Made by a program: the position numbers and the translations under genes
Notes under the pieces: generated by a model
Databases searched by the model: none
Told to the model about the DNA's origin: nothing
The model's input: only the letters and a program-made list of their open reading frames with translations
Origin: Bradyrhizobium sp. Rc3b
GTDB taxonomy: Bacteria > Pseudomonadota > Alphaproteobacteria > Rhizobiales > Xanthobacteraceae
Direction of reading: 5' to 3'
DNA length: 64,000 nucleotides
NCBI RefSeq assembly: GCF_900114915.1
Contig: NZ_FOUS01000004.1
Location: 186,001 to 250,000, forward strand
In this document: positions 9,551 to 18,526 of the stretch, in pieces
Layout of the letters: every line of letters begins with the position of its first letter
How positions within the stretch are numbered: the stretch's first letter is position 1

Positions 9551-10318
9551 TTGCCCATCGCGCCGCTATTTCGACCGATCGATGTCGCGCCGGCCTATCA
9601 GAAGGTCGCCGACGCCATCGAACGCGAGATCGTCAATGGCCGCATCAAGCCCGGCGATCCCATCGGCACCGAGCACGACCTGGTCCGCCAGTTCGGCGTC
9701 AATCGCTCGACCATTCGCGAAGGCATTCGTGTGCTGGAGGAGGGCGGGCTGATCCGGCGCGATTCCTCGCGCCGCCTGCACGCCTGCCTGCCGCGCTACA
9801 GCAAGCTCGCAAGCCGTCTCAGCCGCGCGCTGGTGCTGCATGAGGTCACCTTCCGCGAGCTCTATGAAGCCTCGATGACGCTGGAGGTCGCCAGCATCGA
9901 GGGCGCCGTGGAGCGCGCGACGGACGAGAACCTCGCCGAGCTCGACGCCAATCTGCTGCGCAGCGAGGCCGTGGTCGGCGATCCCGCGATGCTGGCCGAA
10001 TGCGATGCCGAATTCCACGTGCTGGTCGCAAAAGCCTCGCAGAACCGCGTGCTCCAGCTCGCGCGCGAGCCCGCGGCGCAATTGTTCTATCCGACCACCG
10101 AGATGATCGTGACCGGTGTCGCCGAAGGCGGTCCGCGTCTCGTCGCGGCGCACCGCCATCTCATCGACGCGATCCGCGACCGCGACCGCGAGGCCGGCGT
10201 GCTCTGGACGCGCCGGCATTTGCAGGACTGGCGCCGCGGCTTCGAGAAGATTGCTTCGCTCGATCGCTCGGTCGAGCACATGTACATGGAGCACGCGCAA
10301 GCGGCCCGACGAAGATAG
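9551..10318 (+). CDS. GntR/FadR-family transcriptional regulator (FCD domain)
   Basis: A 255-residue regulator with an N-terminal winged helix-turn-helix (about residues 15-75, containing EHDLVRQFGVNRSTIREGIRVLEEGGLIRR) and an all-helical FCD ligand-binding domain (about 95-230) with Asp/His positions that bind metal in this family. The start is set at the TTG at 9551 because GGAGG lies at 9541-9545, five bases upstream; a TTG at 9539 is in frame but has no such site. It is divergent from an ABC binding-protein gene with paired palindromes between them, and an acyl-CoA synthetase gene follows. It probably senses a metabolite of that uptake/activation route. Confidence 0.88.
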   Translation: MPIAPLFRPIDVAPAYQKVADAIEREIVNGRIKPGDPIGTEHDLVRQFGVNRSTIREGIRVLEEGGLIRRDSSRRLHACLPRYSKLASRLSRALVLHEVTFRELYEASMTLEVASIEGAVERATDENLAELDANLLRSEAVVGDPAMLAECDAEFHVLVAKASQNRVLQLAREPAAQLFYPTTEMIVTGVAEGGPRLVAAHRHLIDAIRDRDREAGVLWTRRHLQDWRRGFEKIASLDRSVEHMYMEHAQAARRR

Positions 10319-10322
10319 CGCC

Positions 10323-10367
10323 GCATGATCCGGAAAAGTGTGAAGCGGTTTTCCGGCAAGATCATGC
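10323..10367. repeat. Short intergenic palindromic repeat
   Basis: GCATGATC then CGGAAAA, a loop of about 11 bases, TTTTCCGG, three bases, GATCATGC. The arms pair almost perfectly over 15 bases. The hairpin sits in the 116-base gap between the GntR gene and the acyl-CoA synthetase. This type is, to my knowledge, a common dispersed palindrome in Bradyrhizobium-like genomes; it has no T-tract and is not a typical terminator. Confidence 0.7.
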
Positions 10368-10434
10368 GCAAAAGAGAAGACGCAAGATCTCAAACAAGAA
10401 ATCCAACAAACAAAGACATCACCCGGAGGGACAC

Positions 10435-12045
10435 ATGAGCGAGACCGCAGCCACCATCGCGAAGGCACGCGAACATTCCATCGGCGATCTCCTGCGCCGC
10501 TCGGCAGGTCGCGATCCGAACAAGCTCGCGGTGAGCTGCGGGGATGTGAGCTGGACCTTTGCCGAGATGGACGCGATCTGCAACCGGCTCGGCCGTGGTC
10601 TGCTCGGGCTCGGCGTGAAGAAGGGCGACCGCCTCGCGGTGCTGTCGCGCAATTCGCACGCGTTCGCCGCGCTGCGCTTCGCGGTGGCGCGGATTGGCGC
10701 GGTTCTGGTGCCGATCAACTTCATGCTCAATCCGGACGAGATCAATTTCATCCTGAAGAGCTCCGGGGCCAAATTGCTCGCGACCGGTCCCGATTTCGTC
10801 GAGCCGGCGAAGGCCGCCAGCGCGAAAGACTGTGCGGTCGAAAAAATGATCTGGCTGCCGGCCGAGGATCCCGCGTCGGCGCCGGCGGGCCTCACCACCT
10901 TCAACGATCTGCTAGATGCCGACGGCTCATTCCTGGAAGCCTCGGTCGATAGCCGCGATCTCGCGCAGATCGTCTACACCTCAGGCACCGAATCGCTGCC
11001 CAAGGGCGCGATGCTGACCCATGAAGCCGTGATGTGGCAGTATGTCAGCTGCATCATCGATGGCGGCATGAGCGTGGACGACAAGTTCCTGCACGCGCTG
11101 CCGCTCTATCACTGCGCCCAGTTGGACGTGTTCCTCGGGCCACAAGTCTATCTCGGTGCCTCCGGCGTCATCACGGGCAAGCCGACCGCCGACAACATCC
11201 TGGCGCTGATCCAGGCGCACAAGATCACGTCGTTCTTCGCGCCGCCGACGATCTGGATCGCGATGCTGCGCTCGCCGAATTTCGACAAGTCCGACCTGTC
11301 GTCCCTGCAAAAAGGCTATTACGGCGCCTCGATCATGCCTGTGGAAGTTTTGCTCGAGCTTCAGCGCCGCCTGCCCGCCGTAAAATTCTGGAATTTCTAC
11401 GGCCAGACCGAGATCGCGCCGCTGGCGACCGTGCTGCGGCCGGAGGATCAGCTGCGCAAGGCAGGCTCGGCAGGCAAGCCGGTGCTCAATGTCGAGACGC
11501 GCGTCGTCAACACGTCAATGGAAGACGTTGAGGTCGGCGAGGTCGGCGAGATCGTGCATCGTTCGCCGCATCTGTTGTCCGGCTATTACAACGATCCCGT
11601 GAAGACTGCGGCAGCGTTTGCCGGCGGCTGGTTTCACTCCGGCGATCTCGCCACCGTCGACGAAGAGGGCCACATCACCGTGGTCGACCGGGTCAAGGAT
11701 ATGATCAAGACCGGCGGCGAGAATGTCGCCAGCCGCGAGGTCGAGGAGATGGTGTATCGTATCCCGGCGGTTTCCGAGGTCGCCGTGGTCGGCCTGCCCG
11801 ATCCGCGCTGGATCGAGGCGGTCACCGCCATCGTCGTGGTCAAGAGCGGCGAAAAGCTGGACGAGGACGCCGTCATCAAGCACTGCGCCGGCCAGATGGC
11901 GCATTTCAAGGTGCCCAAGCGCGTCATCTTCGTGGATGCCTTGCCGAAGAATCCGAGCGGCAAGCTGCTCAAGCGCGAGCTGCGCCAGCGCTTCGTCGGC
12001 GGCGAGACGCTCGACAAGGCGATCCAGAAGAATTTTGGCGCGTAA
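10435..12045 (+). CDS. AMP-dependent acyl-CoA synthetase
   Basis: A 536-residue ANL-superfamily ligase that should activate a carboxylic acid to its CoA thioester through an acyl-adenylate. The P-loop is the variant [17 protein letters not shown] (about residue 180), followed by FYGQTEIAP and GDLATVDEEGHITVVDRVKD, with the hinge Asp and a C-terminal catalytic lysine in NPSGKLLKREL. The ATG at 10435 has GGAGGG upstream. It follows the GntR regulator on the same strand and may handle the acid imported by the binding protein across the divergent promoter; chain length or aromatic preference cannot be read from sequence. Confidence 0.9.
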   Translation: MSETAATIAKAREHSIGDLLRRSAGRDPNKLAVSCGDVSWTFAEMDAICNRLGRGLLGLGVKKGDRLAVLSRNSHAFAALRFAVARIGAVLVPINFMLNPDEINFILKSSGAKLLATGPDFVEPAKAASAKDCAVEKMIWLPAEDPASAPAGLTTFNDLLDADGSFLEASVDSRDLAQIVYTSGTESLPKGAMLTHEAVMWQYVSCIIDGGMSVDDKFLHALPLYHCAQLDVFLGPQVYLGASGVITGKPTADNILALIQAHKITSFFAPPTIWIAMLRSPNFDKSDLSSLQKGYYGASIMPVEVLLELQRRLPAVKFWNFYGQTEIAPLATVLRPEDQLRKAGSAGKPVLNVETRVVNTSMEDVEVGEVGEIVHRSPHLLSGYYNDPVKTAAAFAGGWFHSGDLATVDEEGHITVVDRVKDMIKTGGENVASREVEEMVYRIPAVSEVAVVGLPDPRWIEAVTAIVVVKSGEKLDEDAVIKHCAGQMAHFKVPKRVIFVDALPKNPSGKLLKRELRQRFVGGETLDKAIQKNFGA

Positions 12046-12082
12046 GGCCGGGCGGCTACTGGCTGCGTCGTGATCGAGTTCG

Positions 12083-13033
12083 CTAGCCGGCGCCGCCGGC
12101 CAGCTTCCTGACGTCGTCCGGCGTCTGCCCGAACCGGCGGCGAAACGCGCGATGGAAGTAGGAGACGTCGTGGAAACCGGCGAGATGCGCGATCTCGATG
12201 ATCTTGCGTGTGCGCAGGCTCGGATTTCGAAGGAGACGTTCGGCACGCAGCAGGCGCTGCTCCAGCACGAAGCCGCTATAGGTGATGCCGGCCTGCTCGA
12301 ACAGCAGCTGGATCGTGCGCGGGCTGACCCGGTGCGCGGCTGAAAGGACGGTGAGCGACAGCGCGGGGCTGTCAAGCTGCGCCAGGATGTCGGACTTGAG
12401 GGTTTCGAGACGCGCTGCCGCCAGGCCGCGCATTCGAGCCTGCTCGGCGACATCGCCGCGCGCTCCGATCATCAGCACCGAAAGGTCGAACAGGTGCTGC
12501 GAGACCGCGTCAAGTTCCGCCGGGGCGAGTTTGTCGGCATAGGCATGCGCGAGATCGTAATATCGCAGGTACATCGACGTGATCGGATTGGCGCCGGGGA
12601 TCGACCGCGCAATCAGGTCCTCGGCATTCGGGCAAACGCGTAGCAGCGCCTTGCGCGGCAGCAGCGCGGTCCGAAAATTGCCATTCCCGGTCTGAGTGAT
12701 GTAGGCGCCTTTGATCGAGGGATCGCCAATTGTGACGTCCCCCGCCGCGATCTCCAGCGGGCGTTTTCCCATGGTCCCGCTCAATGCCGAATTGGGCGAC
12801 GTCGTAATCACCAATTCGTCGTTCGTCCCCAACGACACGAAAGATATCGGCGAGCCGAACGAGGCCGAGAGCCTGATGCGGGGAAGAATGGCCGGCGCAA
12901 TGGTCCGGTGGACTCGCCCTTCCCCGACCGGCACGAAATCGACGTTGGCCACCTGACGGCAAAACTGCTCGCGCCATCTTTCATAGGCCGGGCCATTCGG
13001 GTCGCCATCAAAGGAGAGTTGAGGCTGGATCAT
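12083..13033 (-). CDS. AraC-family transcriptional regulator
   Basis: A 316-residue protein with an N-terminal AraC-binding-like domain (about residues 20-190) and a C-terminal double helix-turn-helix (about 215-312) carrying RVSPRTIQLLFEQAG and the AraC signature HLAGFHDVSYFHRAFRRRFG followed by TPDDVR. The ATG at 13033 begins the conserved part; a longer frame to 13174 has no recognisable domain. It is divergent from an outer-membrane protein gene with 268 bases between starts. The gene upstream on the opposite strand (acyl-CoA synthetase) ends 37 bases away, tail to tail. The inducer is unknown. Confidence 0.88.
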   Translation of the reverse strand: MIQPQLSFDGDPNGPAYERWREQFCRQVANVDFVPVGEGRVHRTIAPAILPRIRLSASFGSPISFVSLGTNDELVITTSPNSALSGTMGKRPLEIAAGDVTIGDPSIKGAYITQTGNGNFRTALLPRKALLRVCPNAEDLIARSIPGANPITSMYLRYYDLAHAYADKLAPAELDAVSQHLFDLSVLMIGARGDVAEQARMRGLAAARLETLKSDILAQLDSPALSLTVLSAAHRVSPRTIQLLFEQAGITYSGFVLEQRLLRAERLLRNPSLRTRKIIEIAHLAGFHDVSYFHRAFRRRFGQTPDDVRKLAGGAG

Positions 13034-13301
13034 CGATCGGGAAGGGCAGGTCTGTTGGCGATTACGGCAGGTTGTATCCGCAACGGCAAAAGCGGGAAAT
13101 TGCGTGATAAGCCACTTGCGATGACGCGCTGCGACCGCGACCAGGTGCCGCAGTCCGGTGTGCCCGGATCGCAACAGGCGCAGCCGCTGTCGCTGCGTTT
13201 CAGCTCAGTCCATTCGGTGGTTCGCGCCCTGCCACGAACGCGGATCGCTTCCCGCCTATCGTGGCCAGCGAGTGATCGACCGATTGGAAGGGAATGACCG
13301 G

Positions 13302-14153
13302 ATGACACCTCGTGTGCGCGATCTGCTGCCGGCTCTGCTGGTGCTTGGCCTTGGCGCGGCTTGTGCCATTGATGCAACGGCTGCCGACATCGCGCTCAAG
13401 GCTCCGCCTGCGCCTCCGCCGGTCGGCTTCACCTGGACGGGGTTCTATGCGGGTGTTCACGCCGGCTATGGCACCGGCGATGGCAACGCCGCGAGGGTCG
13501 ATCCCGGTGCGCTGCCGGCGCTGTTTCCCGGCGTGAACAATCTCACGTCGACGGCATCGGCGTCGTTCACGCTGGGGGTCGATCAGTCCGGCTGGCTGGG
13601 CGGACTGCAGGCAGGCTACAACTGGCAGAGCGGGCATCTGGTCGCCGGCGTCGAAGCCGATGTGAGCGCTGCCGGGTTCGGCGAGCGGGCATCGGGCTCA
13701 TATGCGTTTCGTCCCGTTTTCCTGGTCGGCGATTTCGACAATTACACCGGCACCGTGAGGGTGACCCAGGACATCGATTATCTCGGTACGCTGCGCGGAC
13801 GTATCGGCTATGCCAGCAACAACTGGCTGCTCTATGCCACGGGCGGTCTCGCCTGGGCCCACGTCAAGGCAAGCCTCGACAGTTCTCATGTCAGATTGAC
13901 CAATAATTTCCCGATTCCCGGTTTTCCCGGCGCACTGGACGGTCATGCCTCCGCAAGCGGCTACAATATCGGCTATGCGGTCGGCGGCGGCGGCGAATGG
14001 GCGTTCGCGCCGCACTGGTCGTTCAAGGCGGAGTATCTGTATCTCAACCTTGGCCGCCAGCTCTCCTTGTCTATCCCTGCGAGCAGCATGCCCGCCGGCG
14101 ACATCGAGCTTCACACCTTCAGGGTCGGCCTGAACCGGCAATTTACGCCGTGA
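13302..14153 (+). CDS. Outer-membrane beta-barrel protein (Omp25/RopB-like)
   Basis: A 283-residue protein with a signal peptide ending at TAADIA (about residue 27), a proline-rich linker (LKAPPAPPPV), and an eight-stranded barrel pattern of alternating hydrophobic and polar residues. FTWTGFYAGVHAGYG near residue 45, AEYLYLNLG near the end and a C-terminal aromatic strand (HTFRVGLNRQFTP) are standard for the porin-family barrels abundant in Rhizobiales. It probably has a structural or permeability role in the outer membrane. It is divergent from an AraC-family regulator and converges on an MFS gene, with 21 bases between their stops. Confidence 0.9.
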   Translation: MTPRVRDLLPALLVLGLGAACAIDATAADIALKAPPAPPPVGFTWTGFYAGVHAGYGTGDGNAARVDPGALPALFPGVNNLTSTASASFTLGVDQSGWLGGLQAGYNWQSGHLVAGVEADVSAAGFGERASGSYAFRPVFLVGDFDNYTGTVRVTQDIDYLGTLRGRIGYASNNWLLYATGGLAWAHVKASLDSSHVRLTNNFPIPGFPGALDGHASASGYNIGYAVGGGGEWAFAPHWSFKAEYLYLNLGRQLSLSIPASSMPAGDIELHTFRVGLNRQFTP

Positions 14154-14174
14154 GGTCGGCCACGGCGATGAAGC

Positions 14175-15377
14175 TCAATACTTCTTTACCGTCGACCCGA
14201 ACGCGAACCACAGCGCCATCGATGCGAGGCCGAAGCCGCCGAGCAGCAGGAAGGTTGGCCCGTAGCCAATCCATTGCGCGATCCAGCCGCCGAGCGCGGG
14301 ACTGAGGCTGGCGCCGATGCCCTGCACCGTAATCACGGCACCCTGGCCGAGATTGATGCGGCCGCTGCCGTTCAGCGCGCGCGCGACCATGCCGGGAACG
14401 GCGACCGTCTGCAGGCCGGTGCCGATACCGTCGAGCACCTGCATCGGTATGACGCCCCACCATCCCGTCACGAAGAAGGCCAGCACGCCGCGGATGGGCA
14501 GGAACATGAAGGACACCAGGATCACCGGCCAGTAGTTGCGCTTGCTCGCGGCCTTCATCGCGATCAGCGAGGTCACGATCATGACGCCTTGCGCGATCAC
14601 CACGGTGGTCGCGACGAAGCTCGGGCCGTTGGCCTGTCCCTCGGCCACGGCCGCCAGCCCGTAGAGCGGTACAATGGCGGCATTGCCGAGGTGGAAGACC
14701 GCGAGCGCGAGTGCCAGCACGAGCAGAGCCTTGTGCTTGAGCAGCATCGTCATCGCATCCGGCGGAGCCTTGGAGTCGTCTTCCTTGCTGCCGCGTGCGG
14801 CACGGTCGTCGATCGCCTTGGCGGGGATCATCATCACACAGGCGATCGCGATGGCGCCGAACACGGCCGCCAGCACGAACACGGCGACATAGCCGAACCT
14901 GTAGCCGAGATAGCCAGACAATGCCGCGCCGACCATGTTGCCGGCGTGGTTGAACGCCTGGTTGCGGCCGTTCAGCGCGTTGAATCCCTTCTGCTTGGCG
15001 ATGCCGAGCGTGATGCCCGTTACCGCCGGTACGATGGCGGCGCTCGCCAGCGATTGTGCCACTTGCGAGAACGTCACCGCCCAGAAGTTCTGCGAGATCA
15101 GGATGATCGCGGAGGCAAGAACGACGCAGATGCCGGGAATGACGACCCATAGCCGTTTGTTGCGGCTGGAATCGATGAAGCCGCCGATCGGAGTCGTGAC
15201 CAGCATGCCCGCGACATTGCCGATCGTCATCGCGGTGCCGATCAACCCGGTCGCCCAGCCGCGCTCCTGGAGGAAGACCCCGACGAACGGCCCAATGCCC
15301 GACTGCATGTCGGCCATGAAGAAGTTGAGCGCGAACAGAGGCCAGATACGGGACGAGGAGGGAGGCCGCGATGTCAT
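14175..15377 (-). CDS. Major facilitator superfamily transporter
   Basis: A 400-residue inner-membrane permease with about twelve hydrophobic segments and a charged central loop (about residues 190-210, KAIDDRAARGSKEDDSK). The N-terminal half has the loop-2 type sequence GGFIDSSRNKRLW, matching the MFS G-x-x-x-D-R/K-x-x-R/K pattern. The ATG at 15377 gives a short N-terminus directly before the first helix; a start at 15422 would add 15 unlikely residues. Substrate unknown. Divergent from the MBL-fold gene. Confidence 0.88.
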   Translation of the reverse strand: MTSRPPSSSRIWPLFALNFFMADMQSGIGPFVGVFLQERGWATGLIGTAMTIGNVAGMLVTTPIGGFIDSSRNKRLWVVIPGICVVLASAIILISQNFWAVTFSQVAQSLASAAIVPAVTGITLGIAKQKGFNALNGRNQAFNHAGNMVGAALSGYLGYRFGYVAVFVLAAVFGAIAIACVMMIPAKAIDDRAARGSKEDDSKAPPDAMTMLLKHKALLVLALALAVFHLGNAAIVPLYGLAAVAEGQANGPSFVATTVVIAQGVMIVTSLIAMKAASKRNYWPVILVSFMFLPIRGVLAFFVTGWWGVIPMQVLDGIGTGLQTVAVPGMVARALNGSGRINLGQGAVITVQGIGASLSPALGGWIAQWIGYGPTFLLLGGFGLASMALWFAFGSTVKKY

Positions 15378-15550
15378 CGATACCCAAACATGCTCTTCGT
15401 GTGTCGCGATCCTCTTGACCAATCCTTCCGGCGTGGACCTGAACGTAACGGGCGCTCGCCGCGTTGGTTCCAGTCTGTCCTTGCGCTCATCGATCTTGCC
15501 GAAAGCGCGGTCGCAATGTCATCCTGCGATCTTCCCACGGAGCTCTGGTC

Positions 15551-16354
15551 ATGCCTCTCTGGACCTGCGAAACCTGCGGTGCGCAATTCCCGAACGGCGG
15601 AAATCCGCCCGCCTCCTGCGTGATCTGCGAGGACGAGCGGCAGTTCGTGAACTGGAAAGGGCAGACCTTTCTCACGCGCGAGGAGCTCGCGCGGGGGCAC
15701 CGACTGGTGGGACGCGACGATCTTGGCCTCACCGGGATCGCCCTGGAGCCGAGCTTCGCCATCGGACAGCGCGCGCTGCTGGTGCCTCAGGGCGACGGCT
15801 GCGTGATGTGGGATTGCATTCCGCTCGCAACCGATGAGGCCATCGAATACGTCGCAGCGCTCGGCGGGCTGAAGGCGATCGCGATCTCGCATCCGCATTA
15901 CTACGGCGCGGTCGCCGACTGGAGCGATACCTTTGGCGGCGTGCCGGTCTATCTGCATGCCGACGATCGCGCTTTCGTCACGCGGCCGCATCCCTCGATC
16001 GTGCACTGGACCGGCGAGAGCCACCGTGTCTCAGACGACGTGCTGCTGCTACACACCGGCGGTCATTTCGCCGGCGCCACCATGCTGCATTGGCAACGCG
16101 GTGCCGATGGCAGGGGCGCGCTGCTCACCGGCGACATCGCCCAGGTGACGATGGACCGCCGCTTCGTCAGCTTCATGTATTCCTACCCCAACTACATGCC
16201 GCTCAACGCCGCCGCGGTGCGGCGGATCGCGGCCGCCGTCGAGCCGCTCGCCTTCGATCGCATCTATGGCGCCTGGTGGGGCCGCAACATCGCTAGCGGC
16301 GCCAAGGCCGCCTTCGCGGCGTCCGTGGAGCGCTACATCGCGGCCATCGGCTGA
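15551..16354 (+). CDS. MBL-fold hydrolase-like protein with N-terminal zinc ribbon
   Basis: A 267-residue protein. Residues 1-30 hold two CxxC pairs (CETC and CVIC), a rubredoxin-like metal knuckle. The rest follows the metallo-beta-lactamase fold, with HTGGHFAGATM and LLTGDIAQ as later motifs. The usual HxHxDH metal motif reads HPHYYG here, so the Asp-His pair for the second metal is missing. It may use a single metal or have lost hydrolase activity. It starts 173 bases from the divergent MFS gene and precedes the operator at 16393-16415. Confidence 0.82.
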   Translation: MPLWTCETCGAQFPNGGNPPASCVICEDERQFVNWKGQTFLTREELARGHRLVGRDDLGLTGIALEPSFAIGQRALLVPQGDGCVMWDCIPLATDEAIEYVAALGGLKAIAISHPHYYGAVADWSDTFGGVPVYLHADDRAFVTRPHPSIVHWTGESHRVSDDVLLLHTGGHFAGATMLHWQRGADGRGALLTGDIAQVTMDRRFVSFMYSYPNYMPLNAAAVRRIAAAVEPLAFDRIYGAWWGRNIASGAKAAFAASVERYIAAIG

Positions 16355-16392
16355 GCCGGCGAGCGGATCTGATTTATCTTGCCGGTCTCGAA

Positions 16393-16415
16393 TAACTGTA
16401 CTATACGTACAGTTA
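16393..16415. promoter_or_regulatory. Perfect palindromic operator before the MetX-like gene
   Basis: TAACTGTAC, five bases (TATAC), GTACAGTTA: a perfect 9+9 inverted repeat in an AT-rich island, 95 bases before the hydrolase start at 16510. The dyad resembles TetR-family operators built on ACTGTAC/GTACAGT half-sites, but no TetR gene is in the window. Confidence 0.7.
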
Positions 16416-16509
16416 TAAATCTGCTGCAATGACGCAGCTGCAGGCCGGGCATGATCGATGCATCGTGGAAGCCGCGGCGCTGTGCAGCCGCGTAAGCGGA
16501 GTTCGGCTC

Positions 16510-17520
16510 ATGACGGCGTACTACGAGATCTTCGAGGCTGGCGACGTTGTCCTCCAGTCCGGGACCGTTTTTCCTTCGCTGAAGCTTGCCTACGAGACCT
16601 ATGGCACGCTGAGCGCTGCAAAGGACAACGTCATCCTCTATCCGACCTCGTTCAGCGCGCAGCATTTTGACACCGAGTGGCTGATCGGGCCCGACGGCGT
16701 GCTCGATCCCACGCGCTACTTCATCATCATCCCGAACCTCCTGGGCAACGGCCTGTCGTCCTCGCCGTCGAATAGCGCAGCGCCGTTCCCCGCGGTGACC
16801 TATCACGATGCGATTGCGGTCCAGCATCGGCTGCTCGCCGAGCGCTTCGGCGTTTCAAAGCTGGCCCTCGTCTATGGGTGGTCGATGGGCGGCATGCAGG
16901 CCTATCACTGGGCGGCGCTGCAGCCTGATATGGTCGAGCGTGCAGCCGTCGTCTGCGGCAGTGCCCGCTGCGCGCCCTATAATTACGTTTTCCTGGAAAG
17001 CGTGAAGGCCGCGCTCACCGCAGATCCTGCCTTCCGTGACGGCCGCTTCGCCGAGAAACCCGTCGCCGGCTATCGCGCCATGGGGCGGGTCTATGCCGGC
17101 TGGGCGATGTCGCACGGCTTCTATCGCGACGAGCTCTGGCGCGAGGCCGGCTTCACCTCGCTGGAAGATTATCTTGTCCGCGTCTGGGACGCGACGTTCG
17201 CCCGGCGCGACGCCAATGATCTCTTGGCGCAGGTCGGCATCTGGCAGCGGGGCGACATCAGCCGCTGTGAGGCATTCGGCGGCGATCTCAATCGCGCTCT
17301 GGCGGCGATCAAGGCGCACATGCTGCTGATGCCGGGCGCGACCGACCGCTATTTCGACGTCCGCGACAACGAGGACGAGCTCGGCCGGCTGGTCAACGCG
17401 AAATCGGCCGTGCTGCATCCGATCCCGTCGCTGCATGGCCATCGCGCCGGCAATCCCGTTGGCAATCCGCGCGACCAGGCTTTTCTCAAGGCCGAGGTCG
17501 CGGCGCTTCTCGGCAAGTAA
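16510..17520 (+). CDS. Alpha/beta-fold hydrolase, homoserine O-acetyltransferase (MetX)-like
   Basis: A 336-residue protein with the MetX-type layout: AYETYGTLS near residue 28, a nucleophile elbow GWSMGG with Ser125, acidic member in LLMPGATDRYFD, and histidine in LHGHRAGNP near the C-terminus, so the Ser-Asp-His triad looks intact. It is shorter than typical MetX and the genomic context is not methionine biosynthesis, so it is probably an acyltransferase or hydrolase of other specificity. The ATG at 16510 is preferred, with GGAG at 16497-16500; an ATG at 16429 lies almost on the upstream operator. The next gene, a broken desaturase, begins 16 bases downstream, suggesting one transcript. Confidence 0.85.
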   Translation: MTAYYEIFEAGDVVLQSGTVFPSLKLAYETYGTLSAAKDNVILYPTSFSAQHFDTEWLIGPDGVLDPTRYFIIIPNLLGNGLSSSPSNSAAPFPAVTYHDAIAVQHRLLAERFGVSKLALVYGWSMGGMQAYHWAALQPDMVERAAVVCGSARCAPYNYVFLESVKAALTADPAFRDGRFAEKPVAGYRAMGRVYAGWAMSHGFYRDELWREAGFTSLEDYLVRVWDATFARRDANDLLAQVGIWQRGDISRCEAFGGDLNRALAAIKAHMLLMPGATDRYFDVRDNEDELGRLVNAKSAVLHPIPSLHGHRAGNPVGNPRDQAFLKAEVAALLGK

Positions 17521-17536
17521 GGCAGGCATTTTGATC

Positions 17537-18470
17537 ATGACCGACGCGACCGTTTCAGAGTCAAGCCATCGCCTGAAGCCGCTGACGCCGGCCATGCTGC
17601 GCGAATTGTCGGTCCGCTCCAATCTCAGAGGCGCGGCGCAGAGCCTTGGCCATTATGGCGTGATCGTGCTGGTGGAAGATCTCGTCGACGTGGCGCGTGC
17701 TCTGGGCGCTGCCGCTGATGGCGGTGCAGGGCTACGTTGTCGCCTTCCTGTTCATGGCGGTGCACGAGACCGCGCACAGGACCGCGTTCAAAAGCCGCAG
17801 CCTCAACCTCGTCGTCGGTTATCTCTCGGCCTTCCTCATCGGATTGCCTTACGAATATTACTGCCTGTTTCACTGGGACCATCACCGCTACACCCAGGAT
17901 CCGGACAAGGATCCCGAGCTGATCGTCGGCGTGAAACCGACATCCGACACGCAGCTCGCGCTCGCCTATAGCGGCCTGCTCCAGGTCGCCGGTCGTCTCC
18001 GGCTGATGCTTTGCCATGCGGTCACCGGAAAGGTCACCGTGCCCTGGATCCCCGAAAACAAACGCGCCGTCATCGTGAGAGAGGCGCGTGCCTATGTCGC
18101 GGTCTATGTCCTGCTGCTCGCGCTCTCGCTGTGGTTCTCGTCAGCGCTGCTGCTCTGGGTCTGGCTCGTCCCGCTCGTCATCGGGCAGTTCTTCCTGCGG
18201 CCCTATCTCTATGCCGAGCATACCGGCTGCGAGCGGACCCGCAGCGCTTTTCAGAACACCCGCACCACCTATACCGCCACGGTGGTCAAATGGTTCGCGT
18301 GGAACATGCCCTACCATGTCGAGCACCACGCCTATCCCTCGATCCCGTTTCACGCGCTGCCGAAGCTGAATGAGATCGTCGACGGTGAGATCGTTCATCG
18401 CGGCCGCGGCTACATCAGAACGACGCGCGAGACCTGGGCCTGGTTTCGCCGGAATCTGAGGAGCCGTTAA
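17537..18470 (+). pseudogene. Fatty acid desaturase, frameshifted near its 5' end
   Basis: The reading frame starts at ATG 17537 (MTDATVSESSHRLKPLTPAM) and encodes a plausible desaturase N-terminus through about 17675 (GHYGVIVLV). The homologous sequence then continues in the next frame (LWALPLMAVQGYVVAFLFMA) to 18470, so one extra base, or two missing, lies near 17672-17700. The downstream part (an open frame from GTG 17697, 257 residues) keeps all three histidine boxes: HETAH, HWDHH and VEHHAYP, plus membrane segments. The membrane-bound di-iron desaturase core is therefore intact and only the first ~45 residues are out of frame. It may be a sequencing error, a recent mutation, or a gene expressed from the internal start. 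Confidence 0.65.
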
Positions 18471-18477
18471 CCAAACG

Positions 18478-18514
18478 CAAAACTCCGGCCGCAGCGCGAC
18501 CGGAGCTTTGTTTG
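18478..18514. terminator. Bidirectional rho-independent terminator
   Basis: CTCCGG at 18483-18488 pairs with CCGGAG at 18500-18505, with further G/C pairing inside the loop. A-rich sequence precedes it and CTTTGTTT follows, so it can serve both the desaturase transcript and the convergent small secreted-protein gene. Confidence 0.7.
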
Positions 18515-18526
18515 GAAGGCGGGATA

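Noticed and set aside
16429-16509. Alternative ATG start of the MetX-like hydrolase
   Set aside because: It begins 14 bases after the operator, adds 27 residues unlike the family, and lacks a ribosome binding site as good as the one before 16510.
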